Below, one piece after another: positions 15,720 through 22,777 of a stretch of DNA of 23,100 nucleotides; position 1 is the first letter of the stretch, and every line of letters starts with the position of its first letter. Made by a program: the position numbers and the translations under genes. The notes under the pieces are model-generated. The model was not told the origin of the DNA, made no database searches, and saw nothing but the letters and a program-made list of their open reading frames with translations. This stretch comes from Firmicutes bacterium UBA6418 (GTDB lineage: Bacteria; Bacillota; Clostridia; Peptostreptococcales; Anaerovoracaceae). The DNA lies in NCBI GenBank assembly GCA_002439735.1, contig DJPG01000028.1, positions 609 through 23,708 of the forward strand. Direction: 5' to 3'.

Positions 15720-15735
15720 GTTAGTCATTGCTAAC
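15720..15735. promoter_or_regulatory. 16-bp palindromic operator, copy 1
   Basis: GTTAGTCATTGCTAAC: the 5-base arms GTTAG/CTAAC are perfect, and the core differs by one base from copy 2 at 15786-15801. It lies about 80 bases upstream of the ATPase start, inside the transcribed leader. A half site (GACTAAC) occurs between the copies at 15753-15759. The pattern fits a dimeric repressor of TetR or similar type. Confidence 0.65.
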
Positions 15736-15785
15736 CATCAAATGAAAAAACAGACTAACCGAAAGCATCGGAAGCGACGCTCGCA

Positions 15786-15801
15786 GTTAGTCTTTGCTAA
15801 C
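15786..15801. promoter_or_regulatory. 16-bp palindromic operator, copy 2, at the transcription start
   Basis: GTTAGTCTTTGCTAAC matches copy 1 at 15 of 16 positions. It sits 9 bases downstream of the -10 box of the ABC operon promoter, over the expected transcription start, a classic repression position. Centre-to-centre distance to copy 1 is 66 bases, about six helical turns, which would allow looping or cooperative binding. Confidence 0.7.
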
Positions 15802-15810
15802 TCTTTTTCT

Positions 15811-15838
15811 ATGATACCACTTTTTGAAGCCTTGTCAA
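15811..15838 (-). promoter_or_regulatory. Promoter of the ABC ATPase-permease operon
   Basis: A consensus -35 TTGACA (15838-15833) and a -10 TATCAT (15816-15811) are separated by 16 bases. Transcription should start near 15804, beside operator copy 2. The untranslated leader is about 160 bases long. No clear terminator separates this promoter from the end of purF, so some read-through from purCF is possible. Confidence 0.75.
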
Positions 15839-15889
15839 GCAGGCAAGATCACTTTTTTCATATTTTTTGAGTTTTTTCTCGTATTATCC

Positions 15890-17338
15890 TTAGTCTTCCT
15901 GCGCGGATCCCGTACCTGCGGATATTTTGCTCTCAAAGCGGTTTTTAGAGGTAATCTCCGGGATCTCGGTCGGATAGCTTCCGTCAAAGCAGGCCGTGCA
16001 ATAGCCCGTTCCGTGCAGGCCTTTGGCGATCTGCTTGACGCTTTCGACACTCAGATAGCCGAGCGAATCAACGCCGATGATCTTAGCGATCTCTTCGACG
16101 GAGTGACTTGCGGCGATCAGATTTTCCCGCGAATCGATATCCGTTCCGTAATAGCACGGGTTCAGAAATGGCGGTGCCGATACACGCATATGGATCTCCT
16201 TGGCACCCTCTTCGCGCAGCAGCTTGACGATCCGCGCGCTGGTCGTCCCGCGCACGATCGAGTCGTCGATCATCACGATCCGCTTGCCGCGTACCACATC
16301 TGCGATCGGATTCAGCTTAATCTTGACCTTGTCCTCCCGGCTTTTCTGTCCCGGCTGAATAAATGTCCTGCCGATATACTTATTCTTGATGAAGCCGATC
16401 TCGTAAGGGATACCTGACTGCTTCGCGTAGCCGACCGCAGCATCCAGTCCGGAGTCCGGTACGCCGATGACAACATCTGCCTGTACCGGGTGTTCCAGCG
16501 CCAAAAATGCGCCCGCGCGCATTCGCGCGTTATGCACACTGCAGCCGTCGATCACCGAATCCGGACGCGCAAAATAAATGTATTCAAACACGCAGAGCGC
16601 TCCCTCCGCCTTTCCACAGTGATCCGTGATGGAACGCACGCCGTCTTGTTCAAAAACGACGATCTCACCCGGCAGGATGTCGCGGATGAATTTCGCACTG
16701 ACCGCATCCAATGCACAGCTTTCAGATGCAACCACATATCGTCCATCCTCCGTTTTACCGTAGCAGAGAGGCCGAAAGCCGTTCTCATCCCGTACAGCAA
16801 TCAACTTAGACGGTGACATGATCACCAAAGAATATGCGCCCTTAATCCGCATCATTGCCTGGTTGACCGCCTGCTCAATCGACGGCGCATGCAATCTTTC
16901 CTTGGTAATGATATAGGAAATAACCTCCGTATCGCTGGTCGTGGAAAAAATGGAGCCCTCCAGTTCCAGTTCGCGCCGGAGCTGTTCGCAGTTGACAATA
17001 TTGCCGTTATGCGCCAGCGCCATTCTGCCCTTGATATGATTGACCACGATCGGCTGCGCGTTGCTGCGGTCATTGCCGCCGGTTGTGCCGTAACGCACAT
17101 GTCCGACCGCCATATTGCCCTCACCGAGGCTTTCCAGGATCTGCGGTGTAAACACGTCATTGACCAGTCCGGTGTCCTTATATGTCTGAAACAGTCCGTC
17201 ATCGTTGACCACGATGCCGCACGATTCCTGCCCTCGATGCTGTAGCGCAAACAGACCGTAATAAGCGGTGCTCGCTGCATCGGTTTTTTCCGGAGAAAAC
17301 ACACCGAACACGCCGCATTCTTCTCTTAATGTGCTCAT
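15890..17338 (-). CDS. purF: Amidophosphoribosyltransferase (glutamine PRPP amidotransferase)
   Basis: PurF, 482 residues, catalyses the first committed step of purine synthesis, making phosphoribosylamine from PRPP and glutamine. It has a short propeptide (MSTLREE) before Cys8, the N-terminal nucleophile of the glutaminase domain (CGVFGVF). GHVRYGTTGG and the AHNGNIVN block complete that domain. The C-terminal phosphoribosyltransferase domain carries the PRPP loop VMIDDSIVRGTTS. Cysteines in GALCVFEY, NPCYYG and GYCTACF match the four ligands of the 4Fe-4S cluster found in the Bacillus subtilis-type, oxygen-sensitive enzyme, fitting an anaerobe. It lies 18 bases after purC with a good GGGAGG ribosome site, in one transcript. 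Confidence 0.97.
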   Translation of the reverse strand: MSTLREECGVFGVFSPEKTDAASTAYYGLFALQHRGQESCGIVVNDDGLFQTYKDTGLVNDVFTPQILESLGEGNMAVGHVRYGTTGGNDRSNAQPIVVNHIKGRMALAHNGNIVNCEQLRRELELEGSIFSTTSDTEVISYIITKERLHAPSIEQAVNQAMMRIKGAYSLVIMSPSKLIAVRDENGFRPLCYGKTEDGRYVVASESCALDAVSAKFIRDILPGEIVVFEQDGVRSITDHCGKAEGALCVFEYIYFARPDSVIDGCSVHNARMRAGAFLALEHPVQADVVIGVPDSGLDAAVGYAKQSGIPYEIGFIKNKYIGRTFIQPGQKSREDKVKIKLNPIADVVRGKRIVMIDDSIVRGTTSARIVKLLREEGAKEIHMRVSAPPFLNPCYYGTDIDSRENLIAASHSVEEIAKIIGVDSLGYLSVESVKQIAKGLHGTGYCTACFDGSYPTEIPEITSKNRFESKISAGTGSAQED

Positions 17339-17356
17339 TTGTACGCCTCCCGCATT

Positions 17357-18076
17357 TTACGCGCCGAAAACACGCTTCATCATTTCGTTGTAGGCGTCTT
17401 CCACGCCACCCATATCACGGCGAAAACGGTCTTTATCCAGCTTTTCATTAGTTTCGCTGTCCCAGAAGCGGCAGGTATCCGGCGAAATCTCGTCTGCCAG
17501 CACGATCGTCCCATCCGCAAGTCTGCCGTATTCCATCTTGAAGTCTACCAGTTTGACTTTACGTTCCAGAAAGTATGCCTTAAGAATCTCATTGACCCGG
17601 AACGCATAGTGCTTGATCGTCTCGATCTCTTCCATGGTTGCCAGACCCAGCGCACGCGCGTGATAACCGTTGATCAGCGGGTCATGCAGTTCATCGTTTT
17701 TATAGGAAAACTCGATCGTCGGTTCGTCAAAGACAATACCTTCTTTCACACCGTAGCGTTTCGCGAACGATCCTGCGGAAATATTGCGGATGATGACTTC
17801 CAGCGGTACGATCGATACTTTCTTTACCAGCGTGTCGCGGTCGCTGAGTTCCTCGACAAAATGTGTCGGGATCCCTTTTTCCTCCAGCATCCGGCAAAGA
17901 TAGTTTGACATTTTGTTGTTGATCACACCCTTGCCCGCGATTGTTCCCTTTTTCAGTCCGTCCAGTGCGGTCGCGTCATCCTTGTAAGATACAATCACAT
18001 AGTTCGGATCGTTGGTGCTGTATACTTTTTTTGCCTTTCCCTCGTAGAGTTGTGTTGTCTTTTCAATCTTTTCCAT
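17357..18076 (-). CDS. purC: Phosphoribosylaminoimidazole-succinocarboxamide (SAICAR) synthase
   Basis: PurC, 239 residues, joins CAIR with aspartate using ATP, in the middle of purine synthesis. Family blocks are clear: LYEGKAKKVY (10-19, nucleotide binding), IPLEVIIRNI-type VPLEVIIRNISAGS, the LVDFKMEYGR segment and DEISPDTCRFWD. The C-terminus (DVEDAYNEMMKRV-like) is also typical. Length is standard for bacterial PurC. It is the first gene of a purC-purF pair with an AGGGAGG ribosome site and a close consensus promoter. Aspartate use and the glutamine use of PurF link it loosely to the gat operon nearby, but no shared regulation is visible. Confidence 0.97.
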   Translation of the reverse strand: MEKIEKTTQLYEGKAKKVYSTNDPNYVIVSYKDDATALDGLKKGTIAGKGVINNKMSNYLCRMLEEKGIPTHFVEELSDRDTLVKKVSIVPLEVIIRNISAGSFAKRYGVKEGIVFDEPTIEFSYKNDELHDPLINGYHARALGLATMEEIETIKHYAFRVNEILKAYFLERKVKLVDFKMEYGRLADGTIVLADEISPDTCRFWDSETNEKLDKDRFRRDMGGVEDAYNEMMKRVFGA

Positions 18077-18115
18077 TGTCCTGCCTCCCTAAAAAGATTC
18101 TGCAAATCATAATAT

Positions 18116-18144
18116 GTTATAGCACTTGTCGAATGATTTGTCAA
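18116..18144 (-). promoter_or_regulatory. Promoter of purC-purF
   Basis: A consensus -35 TTGACA (18144-18139) and -10 TATAAC (18121-18116) with a 17-base spacer. The expected transcript start near 18108 leaves a leader of only about 30 bases, too short for a purine riboswitch, so control is more likely by a protein. The stretch beyond it to 18320 (about 175 bases) holds no gene that I can see. Confidence 0.8.
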
Positions 18145-18323
18145 TTATCCTTTCGATTGTTCGCCTGATTTTCCGAAAATTTCTTCCAAGTTTCCGGCAA
18201 AAATGCGTCAAAATACGTACATTCCGCAGACATCGCAATGTAAAAATCCGAGAAAGCAGGTTTTGTTGACTTTCTGCTTCGGAAAAAAACTCACAGAATC
18301 GCGGCAAAAATTTTCGAAACCTC

Positions 18324-18352
18324 TTGACGAAATCACTCTGCTGTGATAAGAT
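18324..18352 (+). promoter_or_regulatory. Promoter of the tRNA-Gly / tRNA-Leu pair
   Basis: The -35 TTGACG (18324-18329) and -10 TAAGAT (18347-18352) are 17 bases apart on the plus strand. Transcription should start near 18359, about 37 bases before the tRNA-Gly 5' end. It is divergent from the purC promoter. Confidence 0.75.
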
Positions 18353-18395
18353 ACAAAAGATGGTTTTTAAAACTAAATTGGTTTTACATCAGTGT

Positions 18396-18470
18396 GCGGA
18401 AGTGGCTCAGGGGTAGAGCATCGCCTTGCCAAGGCGAGGGTCGCGAGTTCGAATCTCGTCTTCCGCTCCA
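18396..18470 (+). tRNA. tRNA-Gly (anticodon GCC)
   Basis: A full cloverleaf of 75 bases including an encoded CCA. The acceptor stem is GCGGAAG/CTTCCGC, the anticodon stem TCGCC/GGCGA, and the loop TTGCCAA gives anticodon GCC at 18428-18430. The T-arm contains GTTCGAATC. It is the first of two plus-strand tRNA genes sharing one promoter and one terminator. Confidence 0.97.
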
Positions 18471-18632
18471 TTTTTATTATATAGGAAAGATATCGCTATG
18501 CGATGTTTCCGGAATAACGGCAAAAGCACCTTGCGGAGCGGCGCTCACAGATGAGTGCCATGTGCACATAGAAATCACAGGTTTCGTTATCTGTACTTTT
18601 GTCCTTATTCTAAATCTAAAAAGAAAATACAT

Positions 18633-18715
18633 GCGCGATTGGCGGAATTGGCAGACGCACCAGATTTAGGTTCTGGCGGGAGACCGTAGGGGTTCAAGTC
18701 CCTTATCGCGCACCA
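18633..18715 (+). tRNA. tRNA-Leu (anticodon UAG)
   Basis: A class II tRNA of 83 bases with encoded CCA. The acceptor stem is GCGCGAT/ATCGCGC. The anticodon stem CCAGA/TCTGG surrounds TTTAGGT, giving anticodon TAG at 18667-18669, which reads CUN codons. A short variable arm (CGGGAGACCG) and a GGTTCAAGTCC T-arm follow. It lies 162 bases downstream of tRNA-Gly; that spacer shows no gene. Confidence 0.97.
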
Positions 18716-18716
18716 A

Positions 18717-18760
18717 AAAAGGCTCAGGTGTTGAGATTTCAATGTCTGAGCCTTTTCTTT
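18717..18760 (+). terminator. Rho-independent terminator after tRNA-Leu
   Basis: AAAAGGCTCAG (18717-18727) pairs with CTGAGCCTTTT (18746-18756), followed by CTTT. It begins two bases after the CCA end of tRNA-Leu and closes the plus-strand transcript. The symmetric A/T flanks mean it may also stop minus-strand transcripts coming from the decayed TetR region. Confidence 0.85.
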
Positions 18761-18842
18761 CACTTTTTCTGCCGTTTTACCTGAATATGGATCCGTCCTT
18801 TTGCCGATCGTGCTTTCACCGTCACAGTATAACTGCCGTTTT

Positions 18843-19351
18843 CTATCCTTGGATACCGATACAGACAACGGTTGCGCAAACAGCCTCGCACATGTTATAA
18901 AGGGCGCTGACAATTCCCAATATCCCAAGCTTTTGTATCAAAGTTTTTTCATCGTCTTCCTCCTCAAAAAAGCGCCGCACATGGTTTCGAAGCTTCTCGA
19001 AACATTCGCTTTTCCTTTCCGGCTGACGGTATCCTGATGGAGCGAATACTTGAAGATCTGCCGAACCTTTTCAAAAAGAGCCTCTTCCGTGATCTCCGTG
19101 AAAACCGGAATATCCTGCTTCACATCTTGTACATGAATATCAATCTTGTCGGTATCTGTCTCATATTACGCAGGTGTAGACTCTATAATGGTATCAAAAA
19201 TCGCCTGCTTACTCGGAAAGTAGTGGTTGTAAAGGGATGGTGCCTTGATACCAACCGCTTCTGCGATCTCTCCCACACTGACGGAATCATAGCCTTTTGC
19301 CAAAAACAGCTTCCATGCACGGTCGAGGATCTTTTTATGGCCGGGTTCAAT
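18843..19351 (-). pseudogene. Decayed TetR/AcrR family regulator
   Basis: The minus strand encodes a clear TetR DNA-binding domain starting at 19351: KKILDRAWKLFLAKGYDSVS, then GEIAEAVGIKAPSLYNHYFPSKQAIFDTII. At the expected start codon the sequence is ATT rather than ATG, although GGAGG lies 10 bases upstream. An in-frame TAA interrupts the gene at 19168-19166, after 61 codons. The same frame then continues with TetR-like sequence (DIPVFTEITEEALFEKVRQI, FKYSLHQDTVSRK). Near 19020-19040 the plausible reading switches frame to EKLRNHVRRFFEEEDDEKTL and on to a stop at 18843. Lost start, nonsense codon and frameshift together indicate a pseudogene. It follows the small membrane protein gene by about 50 bases. 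Confidence 0.75.
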
Positions 19352-19401
19352 CTTTCAAAATCCTCCGTAGCCGAAAACTGCCGCAGTATCAATGAGCATG
19401 C

Positions 19402-19875
19402 TTATGCCGGTCCCGAATGAAACGATTGGAGTGACACCGTCATATGCGCTGCACCGAAGATCAGCATGATCAATGCGGCCGGAATGTTGTGCAGCCAAAT
19501 GGCTGCGCACAAATAGTACAGAACCGGAAATACCGCAAGCGGCATCGGTACAAAGAGAAAGCTTCTGCTCAGCAATTCTATCACACGTCCGCCCATAAAA
19601 TAGCGCATCCATACAGCATAGTACAAGATCAAGAAAACAACCGCTAAGCAAAGCCACATACTCTGTAAGTTGATCGGTTCCCGACTCACCAGGATTGTGA
19701 TCGCGAGCAAATAAGTGATACGGCCGATCTGCTCGATTATCTCGATCCAATGCGTGACAGCCGCAGGCGTTTCCGCCTTTTCGGCCGGAGGAAAAATAAC
19801 GTATGCAAGATTGATCAGCATCGGCAAGGTGAAGATCGCCAGACCGATCCATGAAAAGGATACTTTTAGGTTCAT
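19402..19875 (-). CDS. Small polytopic membrane protein of unknown function
   Basis: A 157-residue protein that I do not recognise. It is very hydrophobic, with four or five likely membrane helices at about residues 10-30, 48-66, 73-94, 105-125 and 128-147. The first helix is followed by a polar loop (PPAEKAETPAAVTHWIEIIE). No catalytic motif is visible. Its ATG overlaps the stop codon of the intact TetR gene by 4 bases (ATGA), so the two are translationally coupled and it is very probably the target, or one target, of that regulator. The decayed TetR gene lies directly downstream. A role in transport or in resistance to a membrane-active compound is possible but only inferred from context. 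Confidence 0.75.
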   Translation of the reverse strand: MNLKVSFSWIGLAIFTLPMLINLAYVIFPPAEKAETPAAVTHWIEIIEQIGRITYLLAITILVSREPINLQSMWLCLAVVFLILYYAVWMRYFMGGRVIELLSRSFLFVPMPLAVFPVLYYLCAAIWLHNIPAALIMLIFGAAHMTVSLQSFHSGPA

Positions 19876-20477
19876 AACACAACACCTGCTTTCACGGCAA
19901 AGTCCGGTAGTTTTGTCGGCTTCCCGTAAATTGCGATCAGCGCACGGAATTCTCTGCGGAATGCCTCCCGAAGTTCTGCTTCTTTCAGGTGCAGATGATC
20001 CGTATTTGCAAGAATGGCCAGACCATAAGTATAATAGATCATGTCCTGATGGAAACGGCGTGCAACATCCGCAGGATAGCCGAACTCCTCTGTGATCACA
20101 TCGATGACTTCCGATGTCAGAACATCATTTTGGTAGGAGACTCGCTGTTCCCCATCCAGATAGAGCCAACGGAAAAACTGTTTCTCCTCTTCCGCAAATT
20201 TGACGAATCCCATCCCATAGCTGCTGTAGCAACTGTCATTTCCCTCATGGATGCGGATGGAGTCTCGTACACGCTGCGTATGCATTCGAACAGCACGTTC
20301 GGTCAATGCAGCTTTCAGTTCATCCATGTTCCGAAACGAAAAGTAGATCGGCTGTGTCGAACAGCTCAGTTTTTTTGTGACACTGCGGGCGTTGACGGCC
20401 GAAAAGCCACCGTCACGCAATACCTCGACCGTAGCGTCGATGATCTCGTCTTTTGAAATCTTTTTTTTTGCTGACAT
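19872..20477 (-). CDS. TetR/AcrR family transcriptional regulator
   Basis: About 201 residues. The N-terminal helix-turn-helix (about residues 7-55: KDEIIDATVEVLRDGGFSAV, ARSVTKKLSCSTQPIYFSFR) is typical of TetR proteins, which bind as dimers and release DNA on ligand binding. The C-terminal domain has no ligand signature that I recognise. I chose the start at 20477 (MSAKKK) because AGGAG lies 8 bases upstream; ATG 20483 is too close to that site, and the ATG at 20519 lies inside the operator and upstream of the expected leader. Codons 3-6 contain a run of nine A residues, a possible slippage site. It is co-transcribed with the small membrane protein gene and is probably autoregulated through the palindrome at 20494-20529. 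Confidence 0.9.
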   Translation of the reverse strand: MSAKKKISKDEIIDATVEVLRDGGFSAVNARSVTKKLSCSTQPIYFSFRNMDELKAALTERAVRMHTQRVRDSIRIHEGNDSCYSSYGMGFVKFAEEEKQFFRWLYLDGEQRVSYQNDVLTSEVIDVITEEFGYPADVARRFHQDMIYYTYGLAILANTDHLHLKEAELREAFRREFRALIAIYGKPTKLPDFAVKAGVVL

Positions 20478-20493
20478 ATTCATCGCTCCTAAA

Positions 20494-20529
20494 TAATAAC
20501 AATGCGTTATATATAACATATTGTTATTA
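20494..20529. promoter_or_regulatory. 36-bp palindromic operator of the TetR gene
   Basis: TAATAACAAT (20494-20503) mirrors ATTGTTATTA (20520-20529), around a perfect 12-bp palindrome GTTATATATAAC (20506-20517); only the two dinucleotides between them break the symmetry. It overlaps the -10 box (20531-20526) and covers the start of transcription, so a bound dimer, or pair of dimers, would block the promoter. Confidence 0.75.
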
Positions 20530-20553
20530 TATAGTAAAAAAGAATCTTGTCAA
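20526..20553 (-). promoter_or_regulatory. Promoter of the TetR / membrane protein operon
   Basis: A consensus -35 TTGACA (20553-20548) and a consensus -10 TATAAT (20531-20526), with a 16-base spacer. The -10 lies within the right edge of the 36-bp palindrome. Confidence 0.8.
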
Positions 20554-20589
20554 GGTTCCCTTTACCACATACTTTCACGTACTTTTACG

Positions 20590-20628
20590 AAAAACAAGAA
20601 AGAGGCTTCCGCTCTGAGACCTCTTTCT
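20590..20628 (-). terminator. Rho-independent terminator after trpB
   Basis: AGAAAGAGG (20597-20605) pairs with CCTCTTTCT (20620-20628). On the minus strand the stem is followed by TGTTTTTC. It lies 22 bases beyond the trpB stop codon and ends the T-box-trpB transcript ahead of the TetR promoter. Confidence 0.75.
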
Positions 20629-20650
20629 ATGTTTTCTTATGTGCTATGTT

Positions 20651-22045
20651 CTATTCTCGATTCTGCGGAATATCCGGAATACCCGCGAAGCCTTTCGCCA
20701 GGTCTTCATCGGTCGGGATATAGTCGCTCATTTCGCCGTCATTGTACTTCTGATATGCGACCAAGTCGAAATAGCCGGTTCCGGTGAGCCCGAATACGAT
20801 CGTCTTTTCTTCGCCGGTCTCCTTGCACTTTAAAGCCTCGTCAATAGCCGCTTTAATGGCATGGCTGCTCTCCGGAGCCGGCAGGATACCCTCAATCCGC
20901 GCGAAAGTTTCTGCTGCCGCAAAGACCTCAGTTTGTTCCACGGCTCTGGCTTCCATATATCCGTCATGATACAGCTGCGATAAGGTGGAACTCATGCCAT
21001 GGAAACGCAGGCCGCCTGCATGGTTAGCCGATGGAATGAAGCCGCTCCCCAGCGTGTACATCTTTGCCAGCGGGCAGATCATGCCGGTATCGCAGAAGTC
21101 GTACTTAAATTGTCCGCGCGTAAAGCTCGGGCAGGATGCCGGTTCTACCGCGATGATCCGGTAATCGGCTTCTCCTCTCAGCTTCTCGCCCATAAACGGA
21201 GCGATGAGACCACCGAGGTTGGATCCGCCGCCTGCGCAGCCGATGATGATGTCCGGTTTGATCCCGTATTTATCCAGCGCCGCTTTTGTTTCCAAGCCGA
21301 TGATGGACTGATGCAACAGAACTTGGTTCAACACGCTGCCGAGTACATAGCGATAGCCCTCATGGGTCGTTGCGACTTCTACCGCTTCCGAGATCGCGCA
21401 GCCAAGGCTGCCGGTCGTGCCCGGAAACTCTGCCAGGATCTTTTTTCCGACTTCCGTAGTCGTCGACGGAGACGGCGTTACATTCGCGCCGTAGGTCCGC
21501 ATGACCTCACGACGGAACGGCTTCTGCTCATAGGATACTTTCACCATAAACACCTTGCAGTCCAAGCCGAGGTAGCTGCAGGCCATGGACAGCGCCGTGC
21601 CCCACTGTCCGGCTCCGGTTTCCGTGGTTACGCCTTTCAGACCTTGTTTCTTGGCGTAATAGGCCTGTGCGATCGCGGAATTCAGCTTATGGCTCCCGCT
21701 GGTATTGTTTCCCTCAAATTTGTAATAGATCTTCGCCGGAGTGTCCAGCTTTTTTTCCAGGCAATAGGCACGAACCAGCGGCGCCGGACGATACATTTTA
21801 TAGAAATCCTGAATTTCCTGTGGGATCTCAATGTAAGCCGTTTCGTCATCCAGCTCCTGCTGCACCAGTTCTTTACAGAATACCGCAGAAAGTTCCTCCG
21901 CAGTCATCGGTTTTCCGGTGCCCGGATTCAGCAGCGGCGCAGGTTTTACTTTCATGTCGCTGCGCACATTGTACCATGCCTTTGGCATTTCTTCTTCGGT
22001 CAGATAAATTTTGTAAGGAATCTTTTGTTCATTCTTTGCTGTCAT
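20651..22045 (-). CDS. trpB: Tryptophan synthase beta chain, TrpB2 type
   Basis: A pyridoxal-phosphate enzyme of 464 residues that condenses indole with serine to tryptophan. The Schiff-base lysine is Lys120 in GNNTSGSHKLNSA, the catalytic-loop motif is ETGAGQWGT (142-150), and the phosphate-binding GGGSN lies in GCAGGGSNLGG. The long N-terminal part and the length above 430 residues mark it as TrpB2, which lacks the standard TrpA-contact region and often acts alone on free indole. The start at 22045 has GGAGGG 8 bases upstream; the frame runs open further upstream only through the T-box leader. No trpA or other trp gene lies nearby, so it may salvage indole. Expression is controlled by a Trp T-box. 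Confidence 0.96.
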   Translation of the reverse strand: MTAKNEQKIPYKIYLTEEEMPKAWYNVRSDMKVKPAPLLNPGTGKPMTAEELSAVFCKELVQQELDDETAYIEIPQEIQDFYKMYRPAPLVRAYCLEKKLDTPAKIYYKFEGNNTSGSHKLNSAIAQAYYAKKQGLKGVTTETGAGQWGTALSMACSYLGLDCKVFMVKVSYEQKPFRREVMRTYGANVTPSPSTTTEVGKKILAEFPGTTGSLGCAISEAVEVATTHEGYRYVLGSVLNQVLLHQSIIGLETKAALDKYGIKPDIIIGCAGGGSNLGGLIAPFMGEKLRGEADYRIIAVEPASCPSFTRGQFKYDFCDTGMICPLAKMYTLGSGFIPSANHAGGLRFHGMSSTLSQLYHDGYMEARAVEQTEVFAAAETFARIEGILPAPESSHAIKAAIDEALKCKETGEEKTIVFGLTGTGYFDLVAYQKYNDGEMSDYIPTDEDLAKGFAGIPDIPQNRE

Positions 22046-22091
22046 CGTTTTTTCCCTCCATATTCTTTTTCTGAGTATGGGGCAGGCAATC

Positions 22092-22126
22092 AAAAAATCC
22101 TGTCCCAAAATCTGCTGGGACAGGAT
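22092..22126 (-). terminator. T-box-controlled terminator upstream of trpB
   Basis: The arms ATCCTGTCCCA and TGGGACAGGAT (22126-22116 and 22107-22097, minus strand) form an 11-bp stem with an 8-base loop, followed by a T-run (22097-22092). It is the intrinsic terminator alternative to the antiterminator formed by the T-box sequence directly upstream. Confidence 0.92.
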
Positions 22127-22373
22127 GTAAATGCAACCTGCGGTGCCACCCGGCTTGACGCGATCCGCGCCCGACTCATCGCGTACTGTCATACGCAGCT
22201 CTTTTTTTACGGAGGAGTTACTCCGTCTCACCTACTTTCGTCGTTCTTCCTGCCAAACGCGTTTCAGCTCGCCCTCAGGAGTCCATTCCGCTCTATGGTG
22301 CATGCTGCAATCCCACCTCCTGCAGCTCTCTGTGATGTCCGGTATAGAACGTACTTGCTCTCCCTCATCGGTT
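22092..22373 (-). promoter_or_regulatory. Tryptophan T-box riboswitch leader of trpB
   Basis: The T-box sequence GGGTGGCACCGCAGG lies at 22151-22137 on the minus strand. Stem I can be drawn: the helix GTTCTAT/ATAGAGC closes a specifier loop with AGTAC on one side and GGAATGGACTCC on the other, giving the specifier TGG (22285-22283) followed by A. The distal hairpin CTGCA/TGCAG bears the loop GGAGGTGGGAT. The acceptor-binding bulge is UGGC (22148-22145), suited to the G73 of tRNA(Trp). Uncharged tRNA(Trp) should therefore turn on trpB. It shows the same architecture as the leader at 12121-12470 but with a single clear codon. Confidence 0.94.
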
Positions 22374-22379
22374 TCCTGC

Positions 22380-22409
22380 ATTATATCATGTGTTTTCGTG
22401 ATTTGTCAA
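22380..22409 (-). promoter_or_regulatory. Promoter of the T-box-trpB transcript
   Basis: A consensus -35 TTGACA (22409-22404) and consensus -10 TATAAT (22385-22380) with an 18-base spacer. The transcript should start near 22373. Confidence 0.82.
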
Positions 22410-22743
22410 TGCATTTTTTATATTTTTTTGTAAAAAATCACAAAACAAGTGTTGCGTTTCCTCTGCAATCCCGCTCAGAACAACTTTCATGATGATATCT
22501 CCATTTTCGTACACGTTCTTTTTTAAGATCACATTTTGCAGCTTGAAGATCCCCATTTGCCTCGGTTTTGTGCGTTTTTTCCCCTTCTCTGCGGTCAATC
22601 TGGCTGATCCGGAACCGCAAACGCATTTTTTCCTTACTGCCGTTACATATTTTTGCGGTTTTTTACCCAAAAGCGGTACAAAAAGCTGTGATCCCGAATC
22701 ACACTGTTGGTTACCGTTTTGCTGCTGGCTTTTATCGCATAGC
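22410..22743. other. Intergenic stretch between the trpB promoter and the rRNA operon terminator, no clear gene
   Basis: About 330 bases with no gene that I can support. A 34-codon minus-strand frame (22490-22386, MKVVLSGIAEETQ...) has a GGAG 8 bases upstream, but its end runs into the trpB promoter and nothing else supports it. A small inverted repeat (TGTGAT/ATCACA) lies near 22686-22702. Confidence 0.4.
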
Positions 22744-22772
22744 AAAAGCCCACTGGATTCCAGTGGGCTTTT
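22744..22772 (-). terminator. Rho-independent terminator of the rRNA operon
   Basis: AAAAGCCCACTGG (22744-22756) and CCAGTGGGCTTTT (22760-22772) form a perfect 13-bp stem with a 3-base loop. It starts six bases after the tRNA-Glu CCA end on the minus strand and, being symmetric, can work in both directions. Confidence 0.92.
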
Positions 22773-22777
22773 ATGTC

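Noticed and set aside
18168..18205. Possible PurR boxes (CCGAAA-like motifs) upstream of the purC promoter
   Set aside because: The matches to the Bacillus PurBox are partial and the pair does not have the expected opposed orientation and spacing.
19355..19885. An alternative minus-strand frame over the small membrane protein gene
   Set aside because: The other frame (19402-19875) is strongly hydrophobic with regular helices and its start overlaps the TetR stop; this one is rich in Cys, Asp and Arg without pattern.
20999..22492. A 497-codon open frame on the plus strand opposite trpB and its leader
   Set aside because: It lies antisense to a clearly conserved gene, has no family resemblance or ribosome site, and crosses the T-box and promoter. 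It is a by-product of codon bias on the other strand.
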